Origin: JADZAI01 sp964390465
GTDB lineage: Bacteria > Pseudomonadota > Alphaproteobacteria > Micropepsales > Micropepsaceae
Length of the DNA stretch: 64,000 bases
Reading direction: 5' to 3'
Assembly (NCBI GenBank): GCA_964390465.1
Contig: CAYMIJ010000006.1
Location: forward strand, 62,001 to 126,000
This document shows, one piece after another, positions 34,147 to 43,206 of the stretch (position 1 is its first letter; each line of letters begins with the position of its first letter). The translations under genes were made by a program, and so were the position numbers. The notes beneath the pieces are model-generated. The model worked only from the letters and a program-made list of their open reading frames with translations. It was not told the DNA's origin and made no database searches.

Positions 34147-34774
34147 AGGAGGCGGCTCCGCCCCTGAATACGGCGGAACCGGCAACCAACACATTGGCAC
34201 CGGCATCCGCACATTGACGTGCATTGTCAGCATTGACCCCGCCATCCACCTCCAGCTCGATGGCGCGGCCCGAACGGGCGATCATGTTGGCAATGGTTTC
34301 GATCTTGGCGAGCTGCCCACCAATGAAGCTCTGCCCGCCAAAGCCGGGATTGACGCTCATCACCAGAATGAGGTCGGCCAGATCAAGCAGATGTTCGATG
34401 GCGCTGGCCGGCGTACCGGGGTTCAGCACCACGCCTGCACGCTTGCCCAGTGACTTCACCAGTTGCAGCGTGCGGTGGATATGCGGGCCAGCTTCGGGAT
34501 GGACGCTGATGATGTCAGCCCCGGCTTCGGCAAAGGCCGCGACATAAGGATCAACCGGGGCGATCATCAGATGCACATCAAACGGCTTGCTGGTGTGCGC
34601 ACGCAGGGCCGCCACCACCGCCGGGCCGATGGTGATGTTGGGCACGAAATGCCCGTCCATCACGTCGATGTGGATATAGTCAGCGCCTGCGGCGTCGATG
34701 GCGCGCACTTCTTCGCCCAGCCGCGCGAAGTCGGCAGAGAGAATCGACGGTGCGATCTTCGGCCCTGTCGTCAT
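34115..34774 (-). CDS. rpe: Ribulose-phosphate 3-epimerase
   Basis: Rpe interconverts ribulose 5-phosphate and xylulose 5-phosphate in the pentose phosphate pathway. The 219-residue TIM-barrel shows APSILSADFARLGEE at the N-terminus, the metal-binding HIDVMDGHFVPN, MSVNPGFGGQSF and the phosphate-binding VDGGVN near 177-182. Length is normal. The 3' end overlaps the start of the heparinase-like gene. Confidence 0.96.
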   Translation of the reverse strand: MTTGPKIAPSILSADFARLGEEVRAIDAAGADYIHIDVMDGHFVPNITIGPAVVAALRAHTSKPFDVHLMIAPVDPYVAAFAEAGADIISVHPEAGPHIHRTLQLVKSLGKRAGVVLNPGTPASAIEHLLDLADLILVMSVNPGFGGQSFIGGQLAKIETIANMIARSGRAIELEVDGGVNADNARQCADAGANVLVAGSAVFRGGAASYAGNIAALRG

Positions 34775-34820
34775 GACTCATGGCTAACATGCGCCGGGGC
34801 GGTGTCCAAAGAAAAAGGCC

Positions 34821-34853
34821 AAAGAAAAAGGGCCGCGGGTTTCCCCGCAGCCC
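34821..34853 (-). terminator. Rho-independent terminator for the glycine-zipper lipoprotein gene
   Basis: On the minus strand a stem GGGC-T-GCGGG paired with CCCGC-G-GCCC (one internal mismatch, 4-nt loop) is followed by TTTTTCTTT. It lies about 23 nt after the stop at 34876 and separates that gene from rpe. Confidence 0.75.
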
Positions 34854-34875
34854 TTGATCAAGGCTTTAGCTGAAA

Positions 34876-35361
34876 TCAGCGCGTGCCGATGATCGTAGCG
34901 TTGCCGTTCGAGTCGCGGATGAACTCGCAGCGACCGCCGACCGGCACCATCGGGTTGGCACCCTGCACGACCGAGACGGTCTGGCCCGTACGATCCAGGC
35001 GCACCGTGTAGCGGATGCCCGGCTGCTTGGTCGCGGCTTCTTCGACTTCGTTGCCGATGACGCCGCCAATCACGCCGCCCGCAACGCCAGCGACGATGTG
35101 CTCAGTCTGGCCGCCGCCGATCTGGCTGGCCGCAGCCGCGCCAGCTGCTGCACCGGCTGCTGCGCCGATGCCCGAACGGGTGCCTTCAATCGTGACGCCC
35201 TTGGCGTCAACGACGCGGCAATATTCAACCGCAGCCGCGCGGCCAACGCCGTCACGCGATACGGTGTCGCCACCGCTGACGCGCGCCGTGGCGCAGGCGC
35301 CGAGAGCGCCAGCCAGCGAAACAACCAGAGCCGTGTGCTTTGCAAACTTGATGTGATCCAT
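34876..35361 (-). CDS. Glycine-zipper 2TM-type lipoprotein
   Basis: The 161-residue product has a lipoprotein signal with lipobox LGAC (Cys23). The middle (about 75-120) is a glycine-zipper region, GIGAAAGAAAGAAAASQIGG and VAGGVIGGVIGNEVEEA, as in the SlyB/Pcp-like outer-membrane lipoproteins. The C-terminal part (RYTVRLDRTGQTVSVVQG) forms a small beta domain. GGAGAGGAAAG lies upstream of the ATG; in-frame codons further upstream were excluded. A role in envelope stability is inferred from the family. Confidence 0.88.
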   Translation of the reverse strand: MDHIKFAKHTALVVSLAGALGACATARVSGGDTVSRDGVGRAAAVEYCRVVDAKGVTIEGTRSGIGAAAGAAAGAAAASQIGGGQTEHIVAGVAGGVIGGVIGNEVEEAATKQPGIRYTVRLDRTGQTVSVVQGANPMVPVGGRCEFIRDSNGNATIIGTR

Positions 35362-35438
35362 AGTGCTTTCCTCTCCATGAGATGGGTCGTGCCCAATGCG
35401 ACGCCGCAGATTAACGCCGGCTGACCAGATGTCCATGG

Positions 35439-36779
35439 TCACAAATGTCGCAGGGCCGCGACAAAAAAACCGTCATTTCCGCCTTTTTCTGCAAAGAGGC
35501 TGGGCAGGAGGACAAGCCCGTGACCCTGCGCAGCCTCCTGCGGCAACCCGATATCTGCAGGCGCGATGTGTTCCACCCGCGCGCCGGGGGTGCGATTCAG
35601 GAACGCCGAAATCTGTGCCGCGCCTTCTTCAGGCTCCAGCGAGCACACCGCAAAGACCAGCACACCGCCCGGTTTCAGCATGGCAAAGGCGCTGTCCAGC
35701 AAGGCGGCGCTGATGGCCGCATTGCGCGTGATGGCAGCTTCGTCGCGGATCCACGGCAGTTCCGGGTGACGGCGAATCGTACCAGTCGCGCTGCATGGCG
35801 CGTCGAGCAGGACGCCATCGACCAGTTGCGGCGGACGCCATGTGCGGCCATCGGCGGTGACGCAGTTGGCGGTCAATCTGGTCCGCGTGAGGTTTTCAGC
35901 CAGCCGCTTCATGCGGGCGGCAGATGAATCGAGCGCCGTCACCTCGGCCCTGGCAGCGGCGAGCTGCATCGTCTTGCCACCGGGCGCGGCACCAAGATCT
36001 ATGAGGGTTTTCCCCGCGCCACCGCCCAGCAAGGACAGCAGCACACGCGCCGGGACAGCAGCAGCAGCGTCCTGCACCCACCATGCGCCTTCAGAAAATC
36101 CGGGCAATGTTTCAACCGGCGGATTGCCCTCCACCCGCAACGTGCCGGGAAGGATTTCCTGCGCGCCGAGTTGTTCGGCCCATGCCGCAGTCGAGGCCAG
36201 ATCGCGCAGGGTGAGGTCAAGCGGCGCCTGTTCAGCATGAACCGCAGCGATGTCGCGCGCACGTTCCTCGCCATAGGTGTCCTGCCAACGCTGCCACAGC
36301 CAAAGCGGGGTGTTGAGCGCCTGATGATCCAGCCGGTCCCAGATCGGGTGGCCTTCGGCCACCACCCGCCGCAACACGGCGTTGATGAGCGCCTTGAAGG
36401 GCTTGGCCTCGCGCGTCGCTTCAGCCAGATGGTTCGCGCCATCGACCGCCGCATGGGGCTTGCCCTGAAGCACGATCAGTTCGGCAGCCCCGCACAGGAG
36501 CACCCGAGATGCGGCAAGACCGTGATCGGGCAGCGGCCTTGCGATGAAGCGGGCGAGCAGTGTTTCCAGCGCACCTTTATGACGCAGGCTCGCATAGGCA
36601 ATGGCGCGCGCAAAGGCGAGATCGCGGGCAGGCAGACGCGCAGCGATGGCGGCGAGTGCATGGGCCGCTTCATCCAGCGTCACGCGCTGATCCAGCACGC
36701 GCGTGATGAGTGAAAAAGCAAAACGGCGGGCCGGAAGACCCGCCGCTTCGTTTTCGTCTGGTCTGGTCTTCAGCCCCAC
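35439..36779 (-). CDS. rsmB: RsmB/NOP-family 16S rRNA m5C methyltransferase
   Basis: The 446-residue protein has an N-terminal NusB-like domain (about 14-145) and a C-terminal Rossmann methyltransferase domain. The SAM motif is DLGAAPGGKT at 261-270, and the two catalytic cysteines are Cys329 in DAPCSATGTIRRHPE and Cys379 in FAVCSLEPEE. This matches RsmB (Sun), which methylates C967 of 16S rRNA in E. coli. The start overlaps the htpX stop by 10 nt. Its first 20 codons contain a terminator-like hairpin (36713-36745). The assignment to RsmB rather than another NOP-type paralogue is likely but not certain. Confidence 0.9.
   Translation of the reverse strand: MGLKTRPDENEAAGLPARRFAFSLITRVLDQRVTLDEAAHALAAIAARLPARDLAFARAIAYASLRHKGALETLLARFIARPLPDHGLAASRVLLCGAAELIVLQGKPHAAVDGANHLAEATREAKPFKALINAVLRRVVAEGHPIWDRLDHQALNTPLWLWQRWQDTYGEERARDIAAVHAEQAPLDLTLRDLASTAAWAEQLGAQEILPGTLRVEGNPPVETLPGFSEGAWWVQDAAAAVPARVLLSLLGGGAGKTLIDLGAAPGGKTMQLAAARAEVTALDSSAARMKRLAENLTRTRLTANCVTADGRTWRPPQLVDGVLLDAPCSATGTIRRHPELPWIRDEAAITRNAAISAALLDSAFAMLKPGGVLVFAVCSLEPEEGAAQISAFLNRTPGARVEHIAPADIGLPQEAAQGHGLVLLPSLFAEKGGNDGFFVAALRHL
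36713..36745 (-). terminator. Terminator-like hairpin inside the 5' coding region of rsmB
   Basis: On the minus strand CGGCGGG/CCCGCCG (7-bp stem, 8-nt loop) is followed by TTTTGCTTTTT. It starts 25 nt after the htpX stop and lies within the first 22 codons of rsmB, where it encodes GLPARRFAFS. It may limit read-through from htpX into rsmB. It could be a chance result of codon choice. Confidence 0.4.
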
Positions 36780-37696
36780 GGCCCCGACCGACGCGCTGAT
36801 GCAGTTGGCATAGTATCCATGCGGCCCTGATAGCCGTCATGCAAACCCATGTCATCCGCCATTTGACGCAGCAGCATGACGCGCTCGGCTGTGGAAGGAT
36901 GGGTCGAGAACAGGCTGCGCATGGACTGGCCGTTCAGCGGATTAATAATGAACATATGGGCCGTCGCCGGATTGCGTTCCGCAGCCATATTGGGCACGCG
37001 CGGCGCGGCACCCGCAATCTTTTCCAGTGCATTGGCCAGCCAATCGGGGCGGCCGGAGATTTCCGCGCCACCACGGTCGGCTTCATATTCGCGGCTGCGG
37101 CTGATCGCCATCTGCACCAGCATGGCGGCAATCGGTGCAAGGATAACCATCAGCAACACGCCAAAACCGCCCAGCGGATTATTGCGCGAATCCGAATTGG
37201 CGCTGCCGAAGAACATGCCGAACTGAGCCAGCGAGGAAATCGCGCCGGCCAGCGTGGCGGTGATCGTCATGGTGAGGGTGTCGCGGTTCCTGACATGGGC
37301 CAGTTCGTGCGCCATCACGCCCGCGACTTCTTCCGGGGAAAGCTGGTTGAGCAGGCCGGTTGTTGCGGCAACCGCAGCATTGGATGGGTTGCGGCCCGTG
37401 GCAAAGGCATTGGGCTGCGGGTTTTCAATGATGTAGACCTTGGGCATCGGCATATCCGCGCGCTGCACCAGACCTTCAACAATGCGATAGAACTCGCCGC
37501 CGGTCTCAGCATCGAGCGGCTTTGCGCCATACATGCGCAGCACGATTTTATCGGCGTTCCAGTAGGAAATAAGGTTGGTAACTGCCGCGATGCCGAGGGC
37601 GATCAGCATGCCTGCCTGACCGCCAATCATCCAGCCCACCGCACCGAACAGTGCCGTGAGTGCCGCGATCAGCATGCCTGTCTTCAGATAGTTCAT
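36770..37696 (-). CDS. htpX: Membrane protease HtpX
   Basis: HtpX is an inner-membrane zinc protease of the M48 family that handles misfolded membrane proteins. The 308-residue product has two N-terminal membrane segments (about 7-45), HELAH at 130-134, a second pair of hydrophobic segments (about 145-200) and the EYEAD motif, which supplies the third zinc ligand. The start at MNYLKTG was chosen over an in-frame upstream ATG because homology begins there. The gene overlaps rsmB by 10 nt. Confidence 0.96.
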   Translation of the reverse strand: MNYLKTGMLIAALTALFGAVGWMIGGQAGMLIALGIAAVTNLISYWNADKIVLRMYGAKPLDAETGGEFYRIVEGLVQRADMPMPKVYIIENPQPNAFATGRNPSNAAVAATTGLLNQLSPEEVAGVMAHELAHVRNRDTLTMTITATLAGAISSLAQFGMFFGSANSDSRNNPLGGFGVLLMVILAPIAAMLVQMAISRSREYEADRGGAEISGRPDWLANALEKIAGAAPRVPNMAAERNPATAHMFIINPLNGQSMRSLFSTHPSTAERVMLLRQMADDMGLHDGYQGRMDTMPTASARRSGPWG

Positions 37697-37789
37697 CACC
37701 AAAACCCTTTCGTGCATCAACGCATGATGCGCGTTATGGTTTCATTAAATGGGGGCCTCTGGCCGCCGCTGCAATATGACGTTGATGTG

Positions 37790-37987
37790 ATGACCAACAC
37801 TGTGCCCGATGCCAAACCCCTGAGCGAGGCGGCCAAGCGCGCGCTGGCCGAGGCCGCCGAACGGCGCGCCCGCATCGAAGCTGAGGCCAGGGCACTGCCG
37901 CCCGAAACCGGCGGTGCCAAAGGGCTGGAGCCCACCCGCTATGGCGACTGGGAAGGCCAGCGCAAGGGACTCATCAGCGACTTCTGA
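37790..37987 (+). CDS. DUF1674 protein (SDHAF4-like)
   Basis: The 65-residue product has an Ala/Glu/Arg-rich helical N-terminus and the DUF1674 signature GLEPTRYGDWEGQRKGLISDF at its very end. Mitochondrial members of this family (SDHAF4/Sdh8) help assemble succinate dehydrogenase flavoprotein. No sdh gene is nearby. The start at MTNTVP gives a normal length; an earlier ATG at 37722 is possible. It is divergent from htpX. Confidence 0.85.
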   Translation: MTNTVPDAKPLSEAAKRALAEAAERRARIEAEARALPPETGGAKGLEPTRYGDWEGQRKGLISDF

Positions 37988-37993
37988 GCGGGC

Positions 37994-39868
37994 TTAAGTG
38001 CCGATCTTGCCGCCGCCTGTGCGCGTGATGGCAACCACCGAGGGGCGCGGTGGCATCGCACTGTCCATAGCTGCGGGCCAGCGTGTGGTGGGCGCTTCAA
38101 AGGTGCTGCCTTCATCGTCGCCGGGATGCTGGATCGACAGGAACAGGGTTTCGCCATCGGGCGTGAAACATGGCCCGGTGACTTCCGCCCCGCGCGGCGC
38201 GGCATAGAAGTGACGCGAGACAGCGCGCTGATCGCCCGTCACGCAGCAGGCCCACAGACCATTGGCGATGCCGATGCCTTCCGCACCATCTGAGGCGATC
38301 CACAAACGCCCGTCTGGATCAAAGGCCAGATTATCGGGATTGGCGAAATACCCTGCCGGCGTCGTGCCCGCGCCATAACGGCCCTGTGCGCTCGCCTCAG
38401 CTTCGGCATGACCGGCCAGAATGAAGATGTCCCACTGGAAAGAGAGCGCGGTGTGATCGCGCGCGCCATCTTCACCGGGTGGCAGGATCTCGATGATGTG
38501 GCCGCGCAGATTGGGCACACGCGGCATGGAGGGAATCGGTTCTTTCCGGTCGGGATTGCCAGTGAACGCGATATAGGCGCGGCTGGTGACGGGGTCGGTT
38601 TCAATGTCTTCCGGGCGGTCGGTGAGCGTTGCGCCAAGCTGACGGGCGGCGCGGCGCGCGTCGATCAGCACATCGCCCTGATCGTCAAAGCCGTTTTCTT
38701 TCGTCAGTCCGTTCTGGCCATGCAGCAATGGCAGCCATTCGCCCGTGCCGTCATCATGGAAGCGCGCGACAGAGAGCGTGCCTTCATCCAGCAAGTCTGC
38801 ATTGGCGGCCAGGTTGGCGGCATCAAAGGCCCGCGCCGTGACGAACCTGTAAACGCATTCGTTCTTCTGATCATCAGCCAGATAGACAACCACACGTCCA
38901 TCACCGTTGACCGTGAGGTTGGCGGCTTCATGACGGAAACGGCCCAGCGCTGTGCGCTTTTTCGGTATGGCGCCGGGATTGCGCGGATCGATCTCCACCA
39001 CCCAGCCGAAGCGGTTGAACTCGTGCGGCTCGGCGCCCATGTCGAAACGGCGTTCGTATTTCGCCCAGCGTGATTTGGCTCCAACGCCAAAAGATTCAAC
39101 ACCCAGCGCTTCGCGCGCATTTTCAGCACTCAGAGCGCCGGGCTTGCAGGCAAAATTGTTCTGGATGTTTTCTTCGCAGGTCAGGAACGTGTCCCACGGG
39201 GTTGTTCCACCCGAGCAGTTTTCGCAGGATCCAAATACTGTTTCACCATCTGGATCAGCACTGGTCTTCATGCGGGCGTGACCGCGCAGTGGCCCCGAAA
39301 TCGCGATGGGCGTGTCAGCGGTGATGCGGCGGGCATACTGGCTGCCGGACATGACCGACCATTTGCCGCCATCCTTCTTCACCTCGATGACGGAGAAGCC
39401 GACCGAGGCGCGCTCAATGGCGGCACGTTCAGCCGCCTTGTCCTCAGCCCCGCCCGGCGGAAACATCTTTCCTGAGTCCTGGCTTTCATGATTGACGCCA
39501 AGCAGGCCGCGCGTGCTGCCATCGAGCGGCACATAGCCGATATAGTCGCAGTTATAGCCAAACTGCGCGGCCTGTGAGGCCGGTGACTGGTTCAACACGT
39601 CAAAGGCTGGCGCACCCGGCAGGATCGGCTCGCCCCACGAGATGAGAACGTCGGACTGATAGCCGGGCGCGACATGCTGGTCAGGGTCGTCGCGCCGGAT
39701 CAGCGGCAGTTCGGCAAAGGCCAGCGCGGCGGATGACGCGGCCCGCGCCACGCCGGAGGTGAGCATGCCAATCGGCGAAAGCGACAGAGCAGCGGCTGAT
39801 GCAGCGCCTTTCAGCAAAGTGCGGCGGGAAAGAAAGCGCGTGGCGACGTCGGAAAAATGCGTGGTCAT
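37994..39868 (-). CDS. PhoX family (DUF839) Tat-exported phosphatase
   Basis: The 624-residue protein carries a twin-arginine signal (SRRTLLKGAAS at 14-24, followed by a hydrophobic stretch) and the DUF839 fold of calcium/iron-dependent alkaline phosphatase PhoX. Family blocks are YIGYVPLDGSTRGLLGVNHE, FGSCENCSGGTTPWDTFLTCEE, NPGAIPKKRTALGRFRHEAA and NPDNLAFDPDGRLWIASDG. The paired cysteines in the GSCENCSGG segment lie close to the iron-binding region of PhoX. Pho-box sequences were not recognised. Predicted location is the periplasm. Confidence 0.9.
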   Translation of the reverse strand: MTTHFSDVATRFLSRRTLLKGAASAAALSLSPIGMLTSGVARAASSAALAFAELPLIRRDDPDQHVAPGYQSDVLISWGEPILPGAPAFDVLNQSPASQAAQFGYNCDYIGYVPLDGSTRGLLGVNHESQDSGKMFPPGGAEDKAAERAAIERASVGFSVIEVKKDGGKWSVMSGSQYARRITADTPIAISGPLRGHARMKTSADPDGETVFGSCENCSGGTTPWDTFLTCEENIQNNFACKPGALSAENAREALGVESFGVGAKSRWAKYERRFDMGAEPHEFNRFGWVVEIDPRNPGAIPKKRTALGRFRHEAANLTVNGDGRVVVYLADDQKNECVYRFVTARAFDAANLAANADLLDEGTLSVARFHDDGTGEWLPLLHGQNGLTKENGFDDQGDVLIDARRAARQLGATLTDRPEDIETDPVTSRAYIAFTGNPDRKEPIPSMPRVPNLRGHIIEILPPGEDGARDHTALSFQWDIFILAGHAEAEASAQGRYGAGTTPAGYFANPDNLAFDPDGRLWIASDGAEGIGIANGLWACCVTGDQRAVSRHFYAAPRGAEVTGPCFTPDGETLFLSIQHPGDDEGSTFEAPTTRWPAAMDSAMPPRPSVVAITRTGGGKIGT

Positions 39869-39929
39869 GGCCTGTCCTCTAACAGGTCCATCCGCTAGCC
39901 GTCCAACATGACAGGCTGATGATGGCCGG

Positions 39930-40772
39930 TCAGATTCCCGGTGGTGGTGGGGATTGCGGCCCCAGTTCTGGTTTCAAGCGCACCGCTTCACAGGCCGCCT
40001 GCGTGTGCTTGCCATCGGCCGGGCTGAACCGGTGCAGCGCACGCGGCCCGGCATAGATGAAACCGCCATTGGAAAGCCGCGCCGTGATTTCCGCCCGCAT
40101 CGGGGTTTCAACCGCCAGACAGCCATCGCTGGTGCCGACCTTTCCAGTGTCTGGGTCTGGCGTCATGTAACCGGCTTCATGCAGCACAATGGCCCGCCAG
40201 AAGGTGCAGGAATTGGTGTCGTCCAGCCCATGCAGACGCATCGAGCCCGGCCAGCGCCCATCATCATAGACATTGGCGGCCACAAAAGCCCCGATAGCCG
40301 ACTTGTTTGAGTCGAGCTGGTTCGACGTGCTGACAACCGCGCCACTGGTCAGCAGCCGTTCATCCTCCAGCGCCGCCGAAGCCATTGCATCGGACTGACG
40401 CCCATGCGCCACGCGATAGGCATCCACCGCGCCGCTGGTCAGGTCGATGATGAAAAGGCGCGGCTCAACCGCCGGGATGCGGTAGTCGAGGACGCCGATG
40501 ACATCGCGGCGGATGGGCGATAGCCGCGATTCAATGCGTCGATTGGGGAAATCAAAAACGCGCGTTTCGCTTTGGACCGTGCCGAAATGTCCGGCATAGG
40601 AAGCGAGCGCCTCGCTGAGCAGACTGCGGGCGATCTTGCCGCCGGGATCCATGCGGACGCCATCAACAGTGAGCGCTGCAGCATCAACAACAGGTGGCGG
40701 TGGCGGCAGGCTGGCGCAGGCCGCCAGCCAGAATAATGAGAGCGCGCCGGTCAGCCGGATGATGGCTTTCAT
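39930..40772 (-). CDS. Lipoprotein L,D-transpeptidase, YkuD_2 type (paralogue 1 of 3)
   Basis: The 280-residue product has a lipoprotein signal (lipobox LAAC, Cys19) and a murein L,D-transpeptidase catalytic domain of the YkuD_2 type. The likely catalytic His198 lies in IVLHEAGY and the nucleophile Cys218 in GTSDGC. The SMRLHGLDDTN segment and the end NGGFIYAGP are shared with two downstream neighbours. It would make or edit non-canonical peptidoglycan cross-links or attach proteins to peptidoglycan. The three genes run on the same strand with small gaps. Confidence 0.85.
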   Translation of the reverse strand: MKAIIRLTGALSLFWLAACASLPPPPPVVDAAALTVDGVRMDPGGKIARSLLSEALASYAGHFGTVQSETRVFDFPNRRIESRLSPIRRDVIGVLDYRIPAVEPRLFIIDLTSGAVDAYRVAHGRQSDAMASAALEDERLLTSGAVVSTSNQLDSNKSAIGAFVAANVYDDGRWPGSMRLHGLDDTNSCTFWRAIVLHEAGYMTPDPDTGKVGTSDGCLAVETPMRAEITARLSNGGFIYAGPRALHRFSPADGKHTQAACEAVRLKPELGPQSPPPPGI

Positions 40773-40782
40773 AAGATGATCC

Positions 40783-42024
40783 TTAGCGTCTGATGCTGTC
40801 TGCGTTCAGCCAGGCCAGCGTATCCGGCTTTGGCTGCGGCACGGGCGTTTCAACGACTTCATGCGCTGACAGGGTGGCTGGTTTCGGCAAAGGCAGAGGC
40901 ACGGTCTGGCCCATGTCTTCTGATGCAGCGGCATTCAAAATGACGGGCTTGGGCTGCGGCAAGGGCGCATCACCACCCATGGTGATAAGCGCCATGAGTG
41001 CACCGCCGTCCTGTGCTGTTGCCTCAACTGCCGCAATGGCCGCCGGTTTGATCTGCGGCAGGATGATCTCGGCCCATTGCGGTGCGGGCGCGGGATCGGG
41101 CACAGCAGGCGGTGTTGCGATCAATGCAGCCGCCAGAAGCGAATCCGGTTTCGCCTGTGGCACCGGCACGGAGGCAGACTGGGCGACCGCATCCAGACGC
41201 GGCTTGGGGTGCGGCATGGGCGGCACAAAGGCAGCGACAAGGGCGGCGCGGGCCTTCGGACGGCCATGTTGTGGCGCGTCAGAGGCGATATCGGGCTGCG
41301 TCAGTGACGCCATGATGACAGGTGCCGCAGGAACCGGCGCGGGATCAGGCGTTGATGGCGGGGCAGCGGCGGCCATCAAAATGTCGGGTTGCGGCGCAGT
41401 GCGTGGCGCGCCGGCATAAACGAAGCCGCCATTGGCGATCACATCGTAGATGCGATTCATCGCCCGTGTTGTGACGACGAAACAGCCCAGCGAACGACCG
41501 AACTTACCGTTTTCGGGGTCAAAATATGGCGCGGTGTGAAAGACGATCAGCCGTTCATAGGCCGAGGCATTGCTGGCATCGAGGCCATGCAGGCGCAATG
41601 CCGGGCCGTGCGCCGGGCTCTGATAGCGTTCGCCACCACGATAGGCACCAAGCGATGACATGCCGCTCGATTCCGTGTTGGAAAAACGCACGGCCATTTT
41701 GGAATGCTGCGGATCCGAGCCACGCCCATGCGCGACATAATGTGCTTCCACCGCGCCGGTGCGCATATTGAGAATATAGAGGCGCCGGGCTGTCGAAGGC
41801 AGACGGTAATCAACCACAACAATCTCATCGCCCTTGAACGGGGCACGCGCGGCCTGCCGGGCATACGCGTCGATGGCCTGCGCCTGAATGTCATCGGCAA
41901 TCAGATTTTGCGGATCAAGCACAGCCGTCTGGGCACGCGCCAGCGGCACGGACAGGATCGTTGTCGCCCATACTGAGAGGGCCAGCAGCAACACGCGTCT
42001 CATGCCCGTCTTAGAACGCGCCAT
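40783..42024 (-). CDS. L,D-transpeptidase, YkuD_2 type, with Pro-rich tail (paralogue 2 of 3)
   Basis: The 413-residue product has a Sec signal peptide (cleavage near residue 32) instead of a lipobox, and the same catalytic domain: RLHGLDASN, His163 in VFHTAPYF and Cys181 in FGRSLGC. After the domain (about residue 205) the protein has a 200-residue Ala/Pro-rich tail with repeats of the type P-x-P-Q-x-K-P (for example PLPQPKP, PVPQPKP). Such a tail could span the periplasm or bind the wall. A GTG 6 nt upstream is an alternative start. Confidence 0.82.
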   Translation of the reverse strand: MARSKTGMRRVLLLALSVWATTILSVPLARAQTAVLDPQNLIADDIQAQAIDAYARQAARAPFKGDEIVVVDYRLPSTARRLYILNMRTGAVEAHYVAHGRGSDPQHSKMAVRFSNTESSGMSSLGAYRGGERYQSPAHGPALRLHGLDASNASAYERLIVFHTAPYFDPENGKFGRSLGCFVVTTRAMNRIYDVIANGGFVYAGAPRTAPQPDILMAAAAPPSTPDPAPVPAAPVIMASLTQPDIASDAPQHGRPKARAALVAAFVPPMPHPKPRLDAVAQSASVPVPQAKPDSLLAAALIATPPAVPDPAPAPQWAEIILPQIKPAAIAAVEATAQDGGALMALITMGGDAPLPQPKPVILNAAASEDMGQTVPLPLPKPATLSAHEVVETPVPQPKPDTLAWLNADSIRR

Positions 42025-42082
42025 CGTCACCAGATCAACCGCTTGACACGGGCAGCCGTTTCATATCCGCGCCCGCATTGTT

Positions 42083-43081
42083 TCATGGCACGATTGGCCG
42101 CAACCCATTGAGCAGGACAGGCCCGAGACCGGGCATCACCGTGACAGGTGCGCCACCCATGAAACGCGGCTTGGGGGCCGGAACCGGATAGGTCTCGCCC
42201 GGCTGCACCACAGGCACCACGGAATAAGGAATGCGGGTCGGGGCGGTGGGTTTGGGCGGCGCGACATCCGGCACTGCGCCATCGGGCGCGTCTTTGGAGG
42301 CCGTGGCGCAACTATCCTGCCCGCCGCATTCGGAATTGCATTCGCTGACCTTGTTGGCGGTTGAACGATCGTAAAGGGATATCGGGCCGGCATAGACGAA
42401 GCCGCCCTCCTGCAACACCTTGATGACCTCGGGCAGGTCGCTGGCGTCAGTCATGAAGCAGCCGCAGGACCAGCCGAAAATATTGCGATCGCGATCAAAA
42501 AACCGCTCGTCGGAATGAAAGACGATGGCCCGTTCCAGCGTGCGGTCATTGGTCGGGTCCAGCCCGCGCAATCGGAGCGCCCTGCCCCATTTCGCACTGG
42601 CATATTCCTGACCGGCCACAAATGCGCCGACCGGCGAGGTGCCAGAGCCCTTCAGATTGGTGAAGCGCACCGCCTTATAGGAGTGGCGATTTTCAGCCGA
42701 GCCAAGCCCATGACTGACCTGCATGGCCGTGACGCCGCCGGTCTTGAAATCGACGATGTAGAGGCGGCGTTCGTAAGCCTGTTTGGAGTAGTCGATGACC
42801 ACGAATTTGTCGGTACGCAGCCAGCGCGTTGTAAAGGCGATCACCGAATTGCGGCTGAAGGCTGTCAGGCTGTGGCCAACATCCATCTTGTTGTAATGGG
42901 CATGATAGGAATCCAGCGCCTCCTTCAGCAAAGCGCGGTTCTCGATGACGCAGCCGGGATCCAGCCCCTGTATGGCTTCACACTTGGGCGCTTGCGGGGT
43001 GGTTGCGCAGGCCCCAACCCCCATCACCAGAGAAAGGACAGCGCCTGCCCTTAAAACAATATGCCTGATGGATGACGACAT
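42083..43081 (-). CDS. Lipoprotein L,D-transpeptidase, YkuD_2 type, Cys-rich (paralogue 3 of 3)
   Basis: The 332-residue product has a lipobox GVGAC (Cys25). The catalytic motif is GWSCGC with Cys208 as the expected nucleophile and an extra Cys206 next to it; His189 in IVFHSDER is kept. The Leu-His-Gly motif of the other copies is LRGLDPTN here. A Cys-containing segment (CNSECGGQDSC) and a Pro-rich tail follow. The upstream in-frame codons to 43198 were excluded since they precede the lipoprotein signal. It is probably the first gene of the three-gene set. Confidence 0.82.
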   Translation of the reverse strand: MSSSIRHIVLRAGAVLSLVMGVGACATTPQAPKCEAIQGLDPGCVIENRALLKEALDSYHAHYNKMDVGHSLTAFSRNSVIAFTTRWLRTDKFVVIDYSKQAYERRLYIVDFKTGGVTAMQVSHGLGSAENRHSYKAVRFTNLKGSGTSPVGAFVAGQEYASAKWGRALRLRGLDPTNDRTLERAIVFHSDERFFDRDRNIFGWSCGCFMTDASDLPEVIKVLQEGGFVYAGPISLYDRSTANKVSECNSECGGQDSCATASKDAPDGAVPDVAPPKPTAPTRIPYSVVPVVQPGETYPVPAPKPRFMGGAPVTVMPGLGPVLLNGLRPIVP

Positions 43082-43206
43082 GGAGCCTGAGACGAGAGTG
43101 TTTATTTTGGTTAACGGATAAAACTCGGCGGCGGTTAACAAACTGGAAACTCGCAGGCAATGCCCCATGCTTGACGGCATGGCAGCCGCAGAGGACAAGC
43201 CCGCTT

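Noticed and set aside
43109..43139. Two GGTTAAC motifs as a CtrA site before the E1-like gene
   Set aside because: The spacing is 24 nt, not the TTAA-N7-TTAA arrangement; only half-sites are present.
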